A DNA stretch of 64,000 bases from Damh-18 sp964390945 (lineage in GTDB: Bacteria > Patescibacteriota > Minisyncoccia > Phycocordibacterales > UBA918), in NCBI GenBank assembly GCA_964390945.1, contig CAYMIV010000003.1, positions 1 through 64,000 on the forward strand. Direction: 5' to 3'. The position numbers and the translations under genes were made by a program. Below are positions 33,282 to 41,120 of this stretch, piece by piece. The notes under the pieces are model-generated. The model had not been told where the DNA came from. It worked only from the letters and a program-made list of their open reading frames with translations, and ran no database searches. Numbering within the stretch: the first letter of the stretch is position 1; every line of letters starts with the position of its first letter.

Positions 33282-34040
33282 TTAGATGTATCGTGGAGTT
33301 GTGCCGGTGTCTCGCTCGATTTCTATGTCCATGAAATGTGCGGATTGCGTTACCAATACCGCTCCCTGCTTCACCATTTCAAGCACGGCAAGGAATCCGA
33401 CAATGACGGTCGCACGTTCCTTTGCATCGCCGGTGAAATCTTTGAATTTAAATGTCAATTGTCGTTCGACGCGTTCTTTGAGTCGGTCGATCATTTCTTC
33501 GAGCGAAACAACTTTACGAACTTTCACTTTTGGAGGCTCAATTTTTTGCGGAAGACGCGTGATAACATCTGCTATCGCCGTATTGAGAGAAGCAACGTTT
33601 GTGTAGGAGTCTGTTACAAAAAGCGGAGTTGCATCAAAAACGAATGTGCGCTCAAAGAGCATTCTCTTTCCGAAATTCTGCTCAAGAAGTTTTGCCGCAT
33701 TCCTGAAAATTTGGTAGAGGCGGAGACGATGCTGCAAACTCTCAACGCTCACTTCCTCCTCTTCGGTGAGTTCAAGAATTGGGAGCAATGATTTTGATTT
33801 TATGAGGAGAAGCGTCGCAGCAAGTACGATAAAATCTGCTGTTTCAGGAAGCATGTTCCGTTCCATGAGCGCGACATATTTCATGAAATCGTCAGTGACA
33901 GCCGCGAGTGAAATATCGTTTACAAGAAGTTTTCGCTTTTCGACGAGATCAATGAGCAAATCCAAAGGACCCGAATACACATCGGTCACAATTGAAAACC
34001 CACTCTTCGGTGCCGTATTCTTCTGCTCCACGTCTGTCAC
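33282..34040 (-). CDS. Segregation and condensation protein ScpA
   Basis: A 252-residue kleisin. The N-terminal YSGPLDLLIDLVEKRKLLVNDISLAAVTDDFMKY segment binds the SMC neck, and LLIKSKSLLP is typical. The C-terminal winged helix contacts the SMC head. The start is GTG 34040 because an extended -10 ends 6 nt upstream. Confidence 0.94.
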   Translation of the reverse strand: MTDVEQKNTAPKSGFSIVTDVYSGPLDLLIDLVEKRKLLVNDISLAAVTDDFMKYVALMERNMLPETADFIVLAATLLLIKSKSLLPILELTEEEEVSVESLQHRLRLYQIFRNAAKLLEQNFGKRMLFERTFVFDATPLFVTDSYTNVASLNTAIADVITRLPQKIEPPKVKVRKVVSLEEMIDRLKERVERQLTFKFKDFTGDAKERATVIVGFLAVLEMVKQGAVLVTQSAHFMDIEIERDTGTTPRYI

Positions 34041-34046
34041 ATCGAT

Positions 34047-34055
34047 ATTTTATCA
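34047..34055 (-). promoter_or_regulatory. Extended -10 (TGaTAAAAT), leaderless GTG start of scpA
   Basis: Ends 6 nt before GTG 34040; a case of a leaderless message opening with GTG. Confidence 0.6.
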
Positions 34056-34092
34056 CGCATCGTAAATTCATTTTTGCGCTATCCACCAATGC

Positions 34093-35505
34093 TTAAAAGC
34101 GCTCCGCAATTTTTATGAGGAGGCGTACGGGTTCCCCGGTCGCTCCGCGTGCCAGTTTGTCACTCACGACCGAGGTCATGCGCGGTGCCATGTCGATGTG
34201 CACCCACTTCATTCCCTTCGTGAAATGCGACAGGAACATGCCCCCGTTTATCGAACCGCCATACTTTGAATCCCCGGATGGAACATTCGCGATATCGCCA
34301 TGCACGCCCCTGGTGTATTGTTTATACTCTTGCCAGAGCGGTAACGGAAAAACATAGTCTCCGCTCTCCTCTCCGAGTTCACGAAATGAATCTTCAAGTT
34401 TTCTGTCCTTTGTCATAATGACATGTGCATGTTGTCCGACTGCGACAAGCGCCGCACCGGTGAGTGTTGCGATATCTACAACAAGCCTGGGTTTGTACCT
34501 TCGTGCATAATGAAGTGCGTCTGCAAGAACGAGTCTTCCTTCTGCATCGGTATGAAGCACATCGACTGTCTTCCCCGACATCATTGTAAGGACATCACCT
34601 GGGCGGATTGCGGAATCTGAAATTGCATTTTCTGCCGCAGGAATGAGACCGATGACATTTTTTTTCAGTCCGAGTTTTGCGATAGCAGCAAGAGCACCGA
34701 TGACTGCGGCTCCGCCTGACATATCCATATGCATCTCATACATCGACATTCCCGGCTTCACCTGAAGTCCACCCGTATCGAAGGTAATTCCCTTACCCAC
34801 AAACACAATCGGTCCGCTCTTTATGTCGTTATTTTCCCCATTTCCCTTTTTCCTTCGTACCTCTCCCCGGTATTCAATGACGATAAATCGCGGTTTATCC
34901 TTCGCGCCGCCGCCGACGCCTAAAATTCCCCCCATACCGAGCTTTTTTATAGCCTTCTCATCCAAGGCGGTTATGGTTGCTTTGGTGCCCTTAAGAGCCA
35001 ATTTTGCCGCTTCGGCGAGGTGTTTCGGTGTTAGGTCGCCACCTGGCGTGTTAGCAAGGTTGCGGGCAGTATTGACACACTCGGCAATTTGTATTCCTTT
35101 CGAAAATCCTGCTTTTGCCTCCTTTCCCGCATCTCCAACAACACACACGTCTTTAAGACCTGTCTTAGTTTTTTTGCTCTTGTACGCGGTGAATTCGTAA
35201 TCGGCTAGAATCAGATTCTCTGCGAGGTTTTGGTACGTCCACCCGGCGCTCTTCTTGCTGAGACCGGTAAATGTGCGAGCGTCAAATTCGAGTGCAATTT
35301 TTTCGAGTTTATATTTTTTTGCTGATTGCACCACGCCACGGACGAGTGTGCGGAATGTTCTCGGTGTTATCGCTTTGCGCTTTCCGGACACGATTTCAAG
35401 CATCGTGAATTCTCCGTTTTTGACGAGTTGCTCGACACCCTTTTCGACGAACACAACGAGGGTGTATCCTTTCGAAGGTTTTTTGTTACTGAGGTTTAGT
35501 TTCAT
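34093..35505 (-). CDS. Leucyl aminopeptidase (M17 family)
   Basis: A 470-residue hexameric dizinc/dimanganese aminopeptidase. The C-terminal catalytic domain shows VGKGITFDTGGL with the active Lys, DMSGGAAV and the metal-binding HTDAEGRLVLADAL. The N-terminal domain is divergent. The gene overlaps the end of aspS by 20 nt, so it is on the T-box-controlled transcript. Confidence 0.95.
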   Translation of the reverse strand: MKLNLSNKKPSKGYTLVVFVEKGVEQLVKNGEFTMLEIVSGKRKAITPRTFRTLVRGVVQSAKKYKLEKIALEFDARTFTGLSKKSAGWTYQNLAENLILADYEFTAYKSKKTKTGLKDVCVVGDAGKEAKAGFSKGIQIAECVNTARNLANTPGGDLTPKHLAEAAKLALKGTKATITALDEKAIKKLGMGGILGVGGGAKDKPRFIVIEYRGEVRRKKGNGENNDIKSGPIVFVGKGITFDTGGLQVKPGMSMYEMHMDMSGGAAVIGALAAIAKLGLKKNVIGLIPAAENAISDSAIRPGDVLTMMSGKTVDVLHTDAEGRLVLADALHYARRYKPRLVVDIATLTGAALVAVGQHAHVIMTKDRKLEDSFRELGEESGDYVFPLPLWQEYKQYTRGVHGDIANVPSGDSKYGGSINGGMFLSHFTKGMKWVHIDMAPRMTSVVSDKLARGATGEPVRLLIKIAERF

Positions 35506-36904
35506 TTGGTTTTGGAACGTTCACCATAATACCGAGCTCGACGAGTTGTTCGACGCCCACTTCTGATGGTGAATCCATAAGGAGGTCTTTACCTTCGCCT
35601 GTTTTGGCGAATGCAATGACTTCGCGGATATTCGGTTCATTCTGGAGGAGCATCATAAGACGATCAAACCCGAATGCAATGCCACCGTGAGGAGGAGTGC
35701 CTGATGCGAGCGCCTTAAGCATATGACCAAAGTTATTTCGGATTCGCTCCGCTGAGTACCCCATTATTTCAAATACTTTCACAAGCGCCTCGGGGGTGTG
35801 ATTTCTAATGCCGCCCCCTCCGATTTCGTAGCCGTTCATAACCATGTCGTATTGAGCTGCAACAATTCCTCCAATGTTCTCCTTTGCGAGAAGGTCTTTG
35901 ATGAACTCAGGTTTGGGCGCGGAGAATGGATTGTGTGTGAAAGTCCACGCACCCATATCGGTTCGCTCAAAGAACGGGAAATCGATGACCCAGCAGAACG
36001 CGAGGAGATTCGGGTCACTCTTGTCCTCACGGATGTCCGGCTTGTCTGAATTGTATTTTTCCATTGCTTCAGCGTACGTAAGGCGCGGAAACGGCACCTG
36101 CTGAATGCGCTTTTCAGGGTAGAGTGTTGTAACGAGCTCGATAATCATTTTTTCGTTGATTGCCATCACATCCTCCTGCTCAACGAAACTCATTTCAAGG
36201 TCGATTTGGGTGAATTCAGGTTGGCGATCGCCTCGAGTATCCTCATCGCGGAAGCACCGGGCAATCTGGAAATACTTCTCAAACCCCGCTGACATGAGAA
36301 GCTGTTTGTACTGTTGGGGAGATTGCGGAAGTGCGTAGAACTTCCCTTGGTAGAGACGCGATGGGACGATGTAATCGCGGGAGCCCTCCGGGGTCGACTT
36401 AGTCATATTCGGCGTCTCGACTTCGGTAAAGCCCTCTCTCGAATAGAAGTCGCGGATGAACTGAATCGCCTTGTGGCGGTTCCGTATATTCTTTTGCATG
36501 CGGTCACGGCGAAGGTCAATGTAGCGGTAGCGAAGACGGATGTCCTCGTTTACATCTCTGCCGTCACCTGCGGTATCAAAGGGTGGTGTGTCGGCAGCAT
36601 TCAAGATTTCAATCTTGAGAATTTCAAGCTCAATATCACCGTTCTGCTTGTCGGTTTGCACGGCTCGCTCAGGGCGCTTGTTCACTTTTGCATTCACTGC
36701 AACAACCCACTCAAGACGGATGTTTGTTGCAACGGTGTGAGCTTCAGTCGAGTTCGGCAAAATGACACCCTGAATTCGCCCCGTCATATCGCGGAAATCG
36801 AAGAAAACGAGCTTTCCCTGATCGCGGCGGCTGTCAATCCAACCCTTGATGAGTACTTCCTCACCGATGTGCTTCCCCAGGTCTCCGATGTATGTTCGTT
36901 GCAT
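35486..36904 (-). CDS. Aspartyl-tRNA synthetase, GAD domain deleted
   Basis: A class II synthetase of 472 residues. It has the anticodon-binding OB fold (GWIDSRRDQGKLVFFDFRD), the bacterial SPQQYKQLLM segment, motif 2 FRDEDTRGDRQPEFTQID and motif 3 GIAFGFDRL. Standard bacterial AspRS is about 590 residues because of the inserted GAD domain. Here MEKYNSDKPDIR runs almost straight into FCWVIDFPFFE, so that domain is gone. It begins after the T-box (36922-37083) and overlaps pepA. Whether it also charges tRNA-Asn cannot be told. Confidence 0.95.
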   Translation of the reverse strand: MQRTYIGDLGKHIGEEVLIKGWIDSRRDQGKLVFFDFRDMTGRIQGVILPNSTEAHTVATNIRLEWVVAVNAKVNKRPERAVQTDKQNGDIELEILKIEILNAADTPPFDTAGDGRDVNEDIRLRYRYIDLRRDRMQKNIRNRHKAIQFIRDFYSREGFTEVETPNMTKSTPEGSRDYIVPSRLYQGKFYALPQSPQQYKQLLMSAGFEKYFQIARCFRDEDTRGDRQPEFTQIDLEMSFVEQEDVMAINEKMIIELVTTLYPEKRIQQVPFPRLTYAEAMEKYNSDKPDIREDKSDPNLLAFCWVIDFPFFERTDMGAWTFTHNPFSAPKPEFIKDLLAKENIGGIVAAQYDMVMNGYEIGGGGIRNHTPEALVKVFEIMGYSAERIRNNFGHMLKALASGTPPHGGIAFGFDRLMMLLQNEPNIREVIAFAKTGEGKDLLMDSPSEVGVEQLVELGIMVNVPKPNETKPQ

Positions 36905-36921
36905 ATAAGAATTTGGGAACG

Positions 36922-37083
36922 AAAAACGCCCACTATTATTGTTCTAATAATATAGGGGCGGTTTGGGCCGCGGTGCCACCCTATTTCCCCGCCGTATTCG
37001 GCGTGAGCGCTCTTGATCTCGCGTAACGTGCGATAACGGAGAATATCTCTACCTCGGTGGTTGTCAGCCACTTCAGCGGTATA
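36922..37083 (-). promoter_or_regulatory. T-box riboswitch (Asp specifier) controlling aspS-pepA
   Basis: All transcriptional T-box parts are visible on the minus strand. A short specifier hairpin GUGG-CUGACAA-CCAC (37057-37071) carries GAC (Asp) in its loop, followed by A. A stem CGCCG/CGGCG lies at 36990-37003. The conserved T-box GGGUGGCACCGCG lies within 36968-36981. In the antiterminator, AUAGGG/CCCUAU (36979-36984 with 36952-36957) and GCGG/CCGC (36968-36971 with 36958-36961) flank the seven-nt bulge UGGCACC, which binds the uncharged tRNA end. The competing terminator (36927-36960) shares CCGCCCCUAU and ends in five U. Stem I is far shorter than in Bacillus T-boxes, closer to ultrashort stem I types. 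Confidence 0.93.
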
Positions 37084-37089
37084 CGTAAG

Positions 37090-37118
37090 ATTCTATAAGG
37101 ATAATTTTGAACAGTCAA
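37090..37118 (-). promoter_or_regulatory. Promoter of the T-box-aspS-pepA operon (TTGACT-17-TAGAAT)
   Basis: The -35 is 37113-37118 and the -10 is 37090-37095, 17 bp apart. Predicted start near 37083, the 5' edge of the T-box. Confidence 0.75.
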
Positions 37119-37138
37119 GTAATCGATGTCACAAGCTC

Positions 37139-37182
37139 TTTCTATGAAACACATAGGGTTACCCTATGACAACATATAGAAA
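37139..37182. terminator. Nested palindrome at the trpS 3' end
   Basis: CATAGGG/CCCTATG (37152-37168) lies inside TTTCTAT/ATAGAAA (37139-37182), starting 4 bp past the trpS stop. It has no good T run, so it may be a weak terminator or an mRNA 3' stabiliser. Confidence 0.45.
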
Positions 37183-37185
37183 TCA

Positions 37186-38127
37186 TTAAGCAAGACCGAT
37201 GCTCTTCCTTACCATCGTCATCTTTTTTGACGCGCGCTCGCGCGCCTTTTCAGCACCCTCTGCGAGAATATCTTTCACATCCTCGTCGGTTATTGCATCG
37301 CGCTTCTCGCGCATCGGGGCGATGACCGCCTCAATATCCTCAATGAGAATTTCCTTAAGATTCTTGTATTTGCCTCTGAACTCTTCATATATGGGTGCAA
37401 GTTCCTCTTCAGTTTTGAAGAGGGTGTGAATTGCGTAGACATTCTTAGGAATGTCACCGCTTGAGTCGGTAACAATTCCCATAACCGCTTTCGCTATTTC
37501 ACCTTTTGTACCAAAAAGCGGGACAGTGTTTCCGTAACTTTTCGACATCTTAAGTCCGTCGGTTCCCGGAACGATGCCAACACTTTTGAGTATTTTTTCC
37601 TCAGGCATCTTAAACATCTCACCGTATGCATTATTGAATTTCATCGCCGCTTCGCGCGCGTACTCGATGTGCTGACGCTGATCTTCACCGACAGGTACAA
37701 CATCGGTATCATAGAGGAGAATGTCTGCAGCCATGAGCATTGGGTAGTTGAAAAGACCAGCCGTTGCTTCGATTCCCCGTGCGACTTTGTCCTTGTACGC
37801 GTGTGCCTGCATGAGAAACGGAATTGAAACGAGACACTCGAATATCCAGGCAAGTTCGGTGTGTTCAGGGATGTCTGATTGTTTAAAAAGAATAACTGAC
37901 TCTGGGTCGATGCCGACGGCGATGTAGTCTTTGACGATGTTCACGGTGTCTTCCCGAAGGAGTTTTGCATCGCGCACTGTCGTGAGCGCATGAAGGTCGG
38001 CGACCATGAGGACACTCTCATAATTGCGATACGAATCAACAAAGGGTTTAAGTGCACCGAAATAATTTCCGATATGAAGTGTCCCGGAGGGCTGAAGTCC
38101 AGTGAGAAGTCGTTTTTTGTTGCTCAT
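37186..38127 (-). CDS. Tryptophanyl-tRNA synthetase
   Basis: From ATG 38127 the class I enzyme has 313 residues. HIGN is at 18-21 and KMSKS at 193-197, with VGEDQRQHIEYARE between. Length is typical for bacterial TrpRS. The start is fixed by the extended -10 six nt upstream; 17 upstream codons of open frame are not needed. Confidence 0.97.
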   Translation of the reverse strand: MSNKKRLLTGLQPSGTLHIGNYFGALKPFVDSYRNYESVLMVADLHALTTVRDAKLLREDTVNIVKDYIAVGIDPESVILFKQSDIPEHTELAWIFECLVSIPFLMQAHAYKDKVARGIEATAGLFNYPMLMAADILLYDTDVVPVGEDQRQHIEYAREAAMKFNNAYGEMFKMPEEKILKSVGIVPGTDGLKMSKSYGNTVPLFGTKGEIAKAVMGIVTDSSGDIPKNVYAIHTLFKTEEELAPIYEEFRGKYKNLKEILIEDIEAVIAPMREKRDAITDEDVKDILAEGAEKARERASKKMTMVRKSIGLA

Positions 38128-38133
38128 GAGAAC

Positions 38134-38142
38134 ATAGTAGCA
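38134..38142 (-). promoter_or_regulatory. Extended -10 (TGcTACTAT), leaderless start of trpS
   Basis: Ends 6 nt before ATG 38127. Confidence 0.68.
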
Positions 38143-38186
38143 AATCAAGCGCGCAATATGAATAGAAAATGAAAGCAAACGGTTAA

Positions 38187-38215
38187 TTGACGCGTGTAAG
38201 TGAAAGTGCTCTAAT
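38187..38215 (+). promoter_or_regulatory. Promoter of the 38244 gene (TTGACG-17-TCTAAT, TGn extended)
   Basis: The -35 is 38187-38192, the -10 is 38210-38215. It predicts an approximately 22-nt leader with an SD site, showing that the upstream in-frame TTG is promoter, not a start codon. Confidence 0.7.
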
Positions 38216-38243
38216 GGACCCGGCTAATGATGGAGAGAAAGAC

Positions 38244-38447
38244 ATGACAAACGTGATTGTTTTTCCAGGATTAGTGTACAAACTCAAGGAACTTCGTTCA
38301 TCAATGCAGAAACTCAATACTGAGTTCCCTGCCACACAAGCCTTTCTTAAGTGGCGTGGACTTAGCGAAGTGCAAGAACTCGATAAGGCGGGCGTTCGTT
38401 CACTCATTGCTCATCTCAAGGAACGGCATGCGCATCTCTGTCGCTAA
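38244..38447 (+). CDS. Small unknown protein (67 residues)
   Basis: Starts at ATG 38244 (MTNVIVFPGLVYKLKE), with GGAGAG at 38232-38237 as SD. The product is helical and basic (KLKELRSSMQKLN, then VRSLIAHLKERHAHLCR). No family recognised. Promoter, SD and terminator make a complete one-gene unit, matching the other orphan genes. Confidence 0.65.
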   Translation: MTNVIVFPGLVYKLKELRSSMQKLNTEFPATQAFLKWRGLSEVQELDKAGVRSLIAHLKERHAHLCR

Positions 38448-38452
38448 ATCTA

Positions 38453-38476
38453 ACCCCGACCTCGGTCGGGGGTTTT
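38453..38476 (+). terminator. Terminator of the 38244 gene
   Basis: ACCCCGACC pairs with GGTCGGGGG, then TTTT. Confidence 0.82.
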
Positions 38477-38503
38477 CTTAACGGATTTTTATCATAGTGC
38501 TGG

Positions 38504-38512
38504 TGATATACT
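38504..38512 (+). promoter_or_regulatory. Extended -10 (TGaTATACT), leaderless start of the PAP2 gene
   Basis: Ends 6 nt before ATG 38519. Confidence 0.68.
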
Positions 38513-38518
38513 TCACAC

Positions 38519-39037
38519 ATGACTCACGATGTCATCTTTCCGATTTTACTATCGCTCCGCATTCATGAATATACAAATCAGTTTGTACTTGAACTGATTT
38601 GTGCATTTGTCATTGCAGTCCTGCTCGCCCTCCACTGGCGTCGCGATGCATACGTGTTTGCAATCGCCCTCATGAGCACTGCTTTTGCCGTGTTCACACT
38701 CAAGGAGATTTTTGCCGTCCCGCGCCCCGACACCGCACTCGTTGCGGTCGATGGATATGCGTTTCCGAGCGGTCATGCGGCGTTCACTATGTTTTTTGCG
38801 ATGACCATCTCTTGGATTATCATGCGTCATGCCCGGATACGAAATCACCGCACGTACATCCTCGCCGTGCTCCCGCTTTTTTTGGTCGCGACTATTGTTG
38901 GTTTTTCACGAATAGTTATCGGGGTTCATACGACCGCTCAAGTAGTGGGCGGGTTTGCAATCGGAATAATTATTCCGCTCATTGTCTTTTTTATACAAAG
39001 AAAGGTGGTCGTGGTAGCAACCGAGGCTAAAAAGTGA
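38519..39037 (+). CDS. PAP2 family membrane phosphatase
   Basis: The 172-residue protein has about five membrane segments and the three acid-phosphatase motifs: KEIFAVPRP (62-70), PSGH (83-86) and SRIVIGVH (130-137, catalytic His 137). It probably removes phosphate from a lipid such as undecaprenyl pyrophosphate or phosphatidate; the exact lipid is unknown. Its end overlaps the convergent 39027 gene by 11 bp. Confidence 0.93.
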   Translation: MTHDVIFPILLSLRIHEYTNQFVLELICAFVIAVLLALHWRRDAYVFAIALMSTAFAVFTLKEIFAVPRPDTALVAVDGYAFPSGHAAFTMFFAMTISWIIMRHARIRNHRTYILAVLPLFLVATIVGFSRIVIGVHTTAQVVGGFAIGIIIPLIVFFIQRKVVVVATEAKK

Positions 39038-40229
39038 CGCCGGCTGATTCAATACAGGACATCAGTTCTGGCGTTTCTGTCCACCCGCATTCGCCCGACG
39101 CCTGTCGTTCGCACACAGCGGTACGGTAGCATGCGTACACCGCACTCCATTCGCAGGTGGATATCGCGTCTTGCCTATCGGTGCATAATTGTCCGCTGCA
39201 TCCTCCAACAAAGCACTCTCCCGATTTTTGGGGTGGTGAAACAGGGTCGATTTCGACAGGTGGCGTTTGGGGAGGATTAGAAACAGGTACCGGTGATTCT
39301 TTAATCGGCACAAAAATTGCACGCCCTTCCTTGCCGAAGGAGAGAACGAGTTCATTATGCTCGTTGAATTCAAAGTGATGCACCGCAGCGAGCATAGAAG
39401 CGAACGTACTCTCTTGTGAATTCTCGCAATACATCAGGGTCGAAACGAGTGACCCGAATGTGAGTGAGTATCCTTGGAGTTCATAGGTCCCACCCATCGA
39501 ATTACAGTCTGTTCCCACCGACACGTGGCTGTCATCTATGAACGAAAGCGTAAAGGTGTCGGAGCTCTCTGGTGTGGTAACCGTTCCATATACTTCACTC
39601 CGAATCCACTCCCATGAATGTGCAGAAAGTGATACGCGGTTATCGTCAGACTCACCTTCGAAATCTCGTACTAATTCGCCTATTTCTTCCGTCTGCGGGT
39701 CGTAGTGTATCCACACACTTCGTCCGAGAGAGGGTGGGACAGAAAAATCTTCACCAGGATATCGTTCCGCGAAGTTTGCAATCACTTCCCCTCCCCTGAT
39801 TTCAATTGTCTGCGGGGCTATCCGATCGCCAAGAAACATGGCATTTGTGCCTTGGTAGGAAGTCCCGTCCTTAAGTGCGGCACCGATATAAAAATATGTT
39901 CCAGTTCCTCCGCTTTCTCGCGTGAGATACAAAACTGCATCCTCGTCACCATCGCCATCGATGTCGGCATACTCGGGTGCGCCAAATGCTCGAAATATCT
40001 CGCGCGAAGCGCTTCCGGGCGCCACAGGTCGTTCGAATATGCCTTCTGTGAGAGTAATTGGTTCGCCAGAAAATGTGAATGTTGTATTAAGAGGATCAGT
40101 CTTCTCCATTTTTGAAATCTCCAGCGTTTCATCGGGTTGAGTTTTCATAAGTACAAACATGAAAAAATAAATGAAAAAACCGGTGAGCATGAGCAGTGCA
40201 ACTACAAGTGTGCGCGATGATACAAACAT
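39027..40229 (-). CDS. Secreted META-domain protein with eight-Cys C-terminal module
   Basis: The start is taken as ATG 40229 (MFVSSRTLVVALLML), about 400 residues; GTG 40247 is possible. After an N-terminal membrane anchor come three parts. The first has a calcium-loop-like DIDGDGDEDAVLYL stretch. The second is a META/HslJ-like beta domain (SWEWIRSEVYGT, TDCNSMGGTYELQG, LMYCENSQES). A Pro-rich linker leads to a C-terminal module with about ten Cys (CFVGGCSGQLCTDR, CEWSAVYACYRTAVCER, ECGW), matching the eight-cysteine-cluster domain. It should be disulfide-stabilised outside the cell. Function unknown. Confidence 0.8.
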   Translation of the reverse strand: MFVSSRTLVVALLMLTGFFIYFFMFVLMKTQPDETLEISKMEKTDPLNTTFTFSGEPITLTEGIFERPVAPGSASREIFRAFGAPEYADIDGDGDEDAVLYLTRESGGTGTYFYIGAALKDGTSYQGTNAMFLGDRIAPQTIEIRGGEVIANFAERYPGEDFSVPPSLGRSVWIHYDPQTEEIGELVRDFEGESDDNRVSLSAHSWEWIRSEVYGTVTTPESSDTFTLSFIDDSHVSVGTDCNSMGGTYELQGYSLTFGSLVSTLMYCENSQESTFASMLAAVHHFEFNEHNELVLSFGKEGRAIFVPIKESPVPVSNPPQTPPVEIDPVSPPQKSGECFVGGCSGQLCTDRQDAISTCEWSAVYACYRTAVCERQASGECGWTETPELMSCIESAGVTF

Positions 40230-40359
40230 AGAGATATGCGAGAGCACCTACATCGAATAAATTGTCCACTCCCTGGATATAATCATACCATCGTAAAACA
40301 TGACACCGCAGTGCAACTTTGTTTGCGTACTCTGAGACGATGCGGAAGAAAAAAGAAAA

Positions 40360-40381
40360 GGGCCCCGACTGCTTGGGACCC
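40360..40381 (-). terminator. Terminator of the 40392 gene
   Basis: GGGTCCC pairs with GGGGCCC (one G-U) on the minus strand, then TTTTCTTTTTT. Confidence 0.75.
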
Positions 40382-40391
40382 GCACCTCGAG

Positions 40392-40952
40392 TTACTTTTT
40401 GCGAACGCTTTGTTCTTTAATAAACATTCGGTCAAAATTTTTGACTGCATCCACATTACGAGGATTGCATTTCAGCGACCACGCATACTTGATGAGTATT
40501 GCATGTATATGCATCTTGTACTGTGGACTGGCGGCAAAGCGAGTGCCGTGTCGCTTGAGTTCCTCATCAAGAAAGCGCTCTTCTTCGCGACCGCGCTCAA
40601 GGAACCTGTTGCTCATGACGCCGAGAAAATTTCCTGCTTCCTTCGGAGCATTCAGAATTTCAGGGTCGGTGGCATTGTGGAGCAGTGCGTGGACAAAATA
40701 CTCCGCGGCCATTTCAATGTCGCACTGTGCAACATAAAACATGCCCATGAATCTATCCGCGTGCGCGGCGCTAAGGCCAGTCACCGCTGGTGAATGTGCA
40801 TGTGGCGGCGCACGAAACACCGCTTCTCCAGGAACGGAAAATTCTCCCGGACCCTTTTGAATCAGCGGCTCGGCGCTTCCGAATGATGCAATGAATATTG
40901 CGATTATCAACACTACGCAGTGTGCGAACATTTTTCCGATACAGGAGCGCAT
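40392..40952 (-). CDS. Secreted unknown protein (186 residues)
   Basis: From ATG 40952, preceded by SD GGAGGT. A signal peptide is clear (MFAHCVVLIIAIFIASFGSAEP). The mature part is helical, with GMFYVAQCDIEMAAEYFVHALLHNATDPEILNAPKEAG resembling a single TPR-like helical repeat; no family assigned. It is divergent from the nitronate monooxygenase-like gene. Strong SD and terminator place it with the accessory genes. Confidence 0.7.
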   Translation of the reverse strand: MRSCIGKMFAHCVVLIIAIFIASFGSAEPLIQKGPGEFSVPGEAVFRAPPHAHSPAVTGLSAAHADRFMGMFYVAQCDIEMAAEYFVHALLHNATDPEILNAPKEAGNFLGVMSNRFLERGREEERFLDEELKRHGTRFAASPQYKMHIHAILIKYAWSLKCNPRNVDAVKNFDRMFIKEQSVRKK

Positions 40953-41120
40953 GGAGTACCTCCAAATGAACAAGTATTGAAACCGTTCGAATAGTAAACC
41001 ATTCAAGGCGATACAGCCAGCGGTCTTGTTTCTTCGCCCCCTCCTCGTTGTGTATCTAGTAATCTCTGCTATGCTCGAATATGGCAATCAACTCGTTCTT
41101 TACATATAAAGGAGTCAGGT

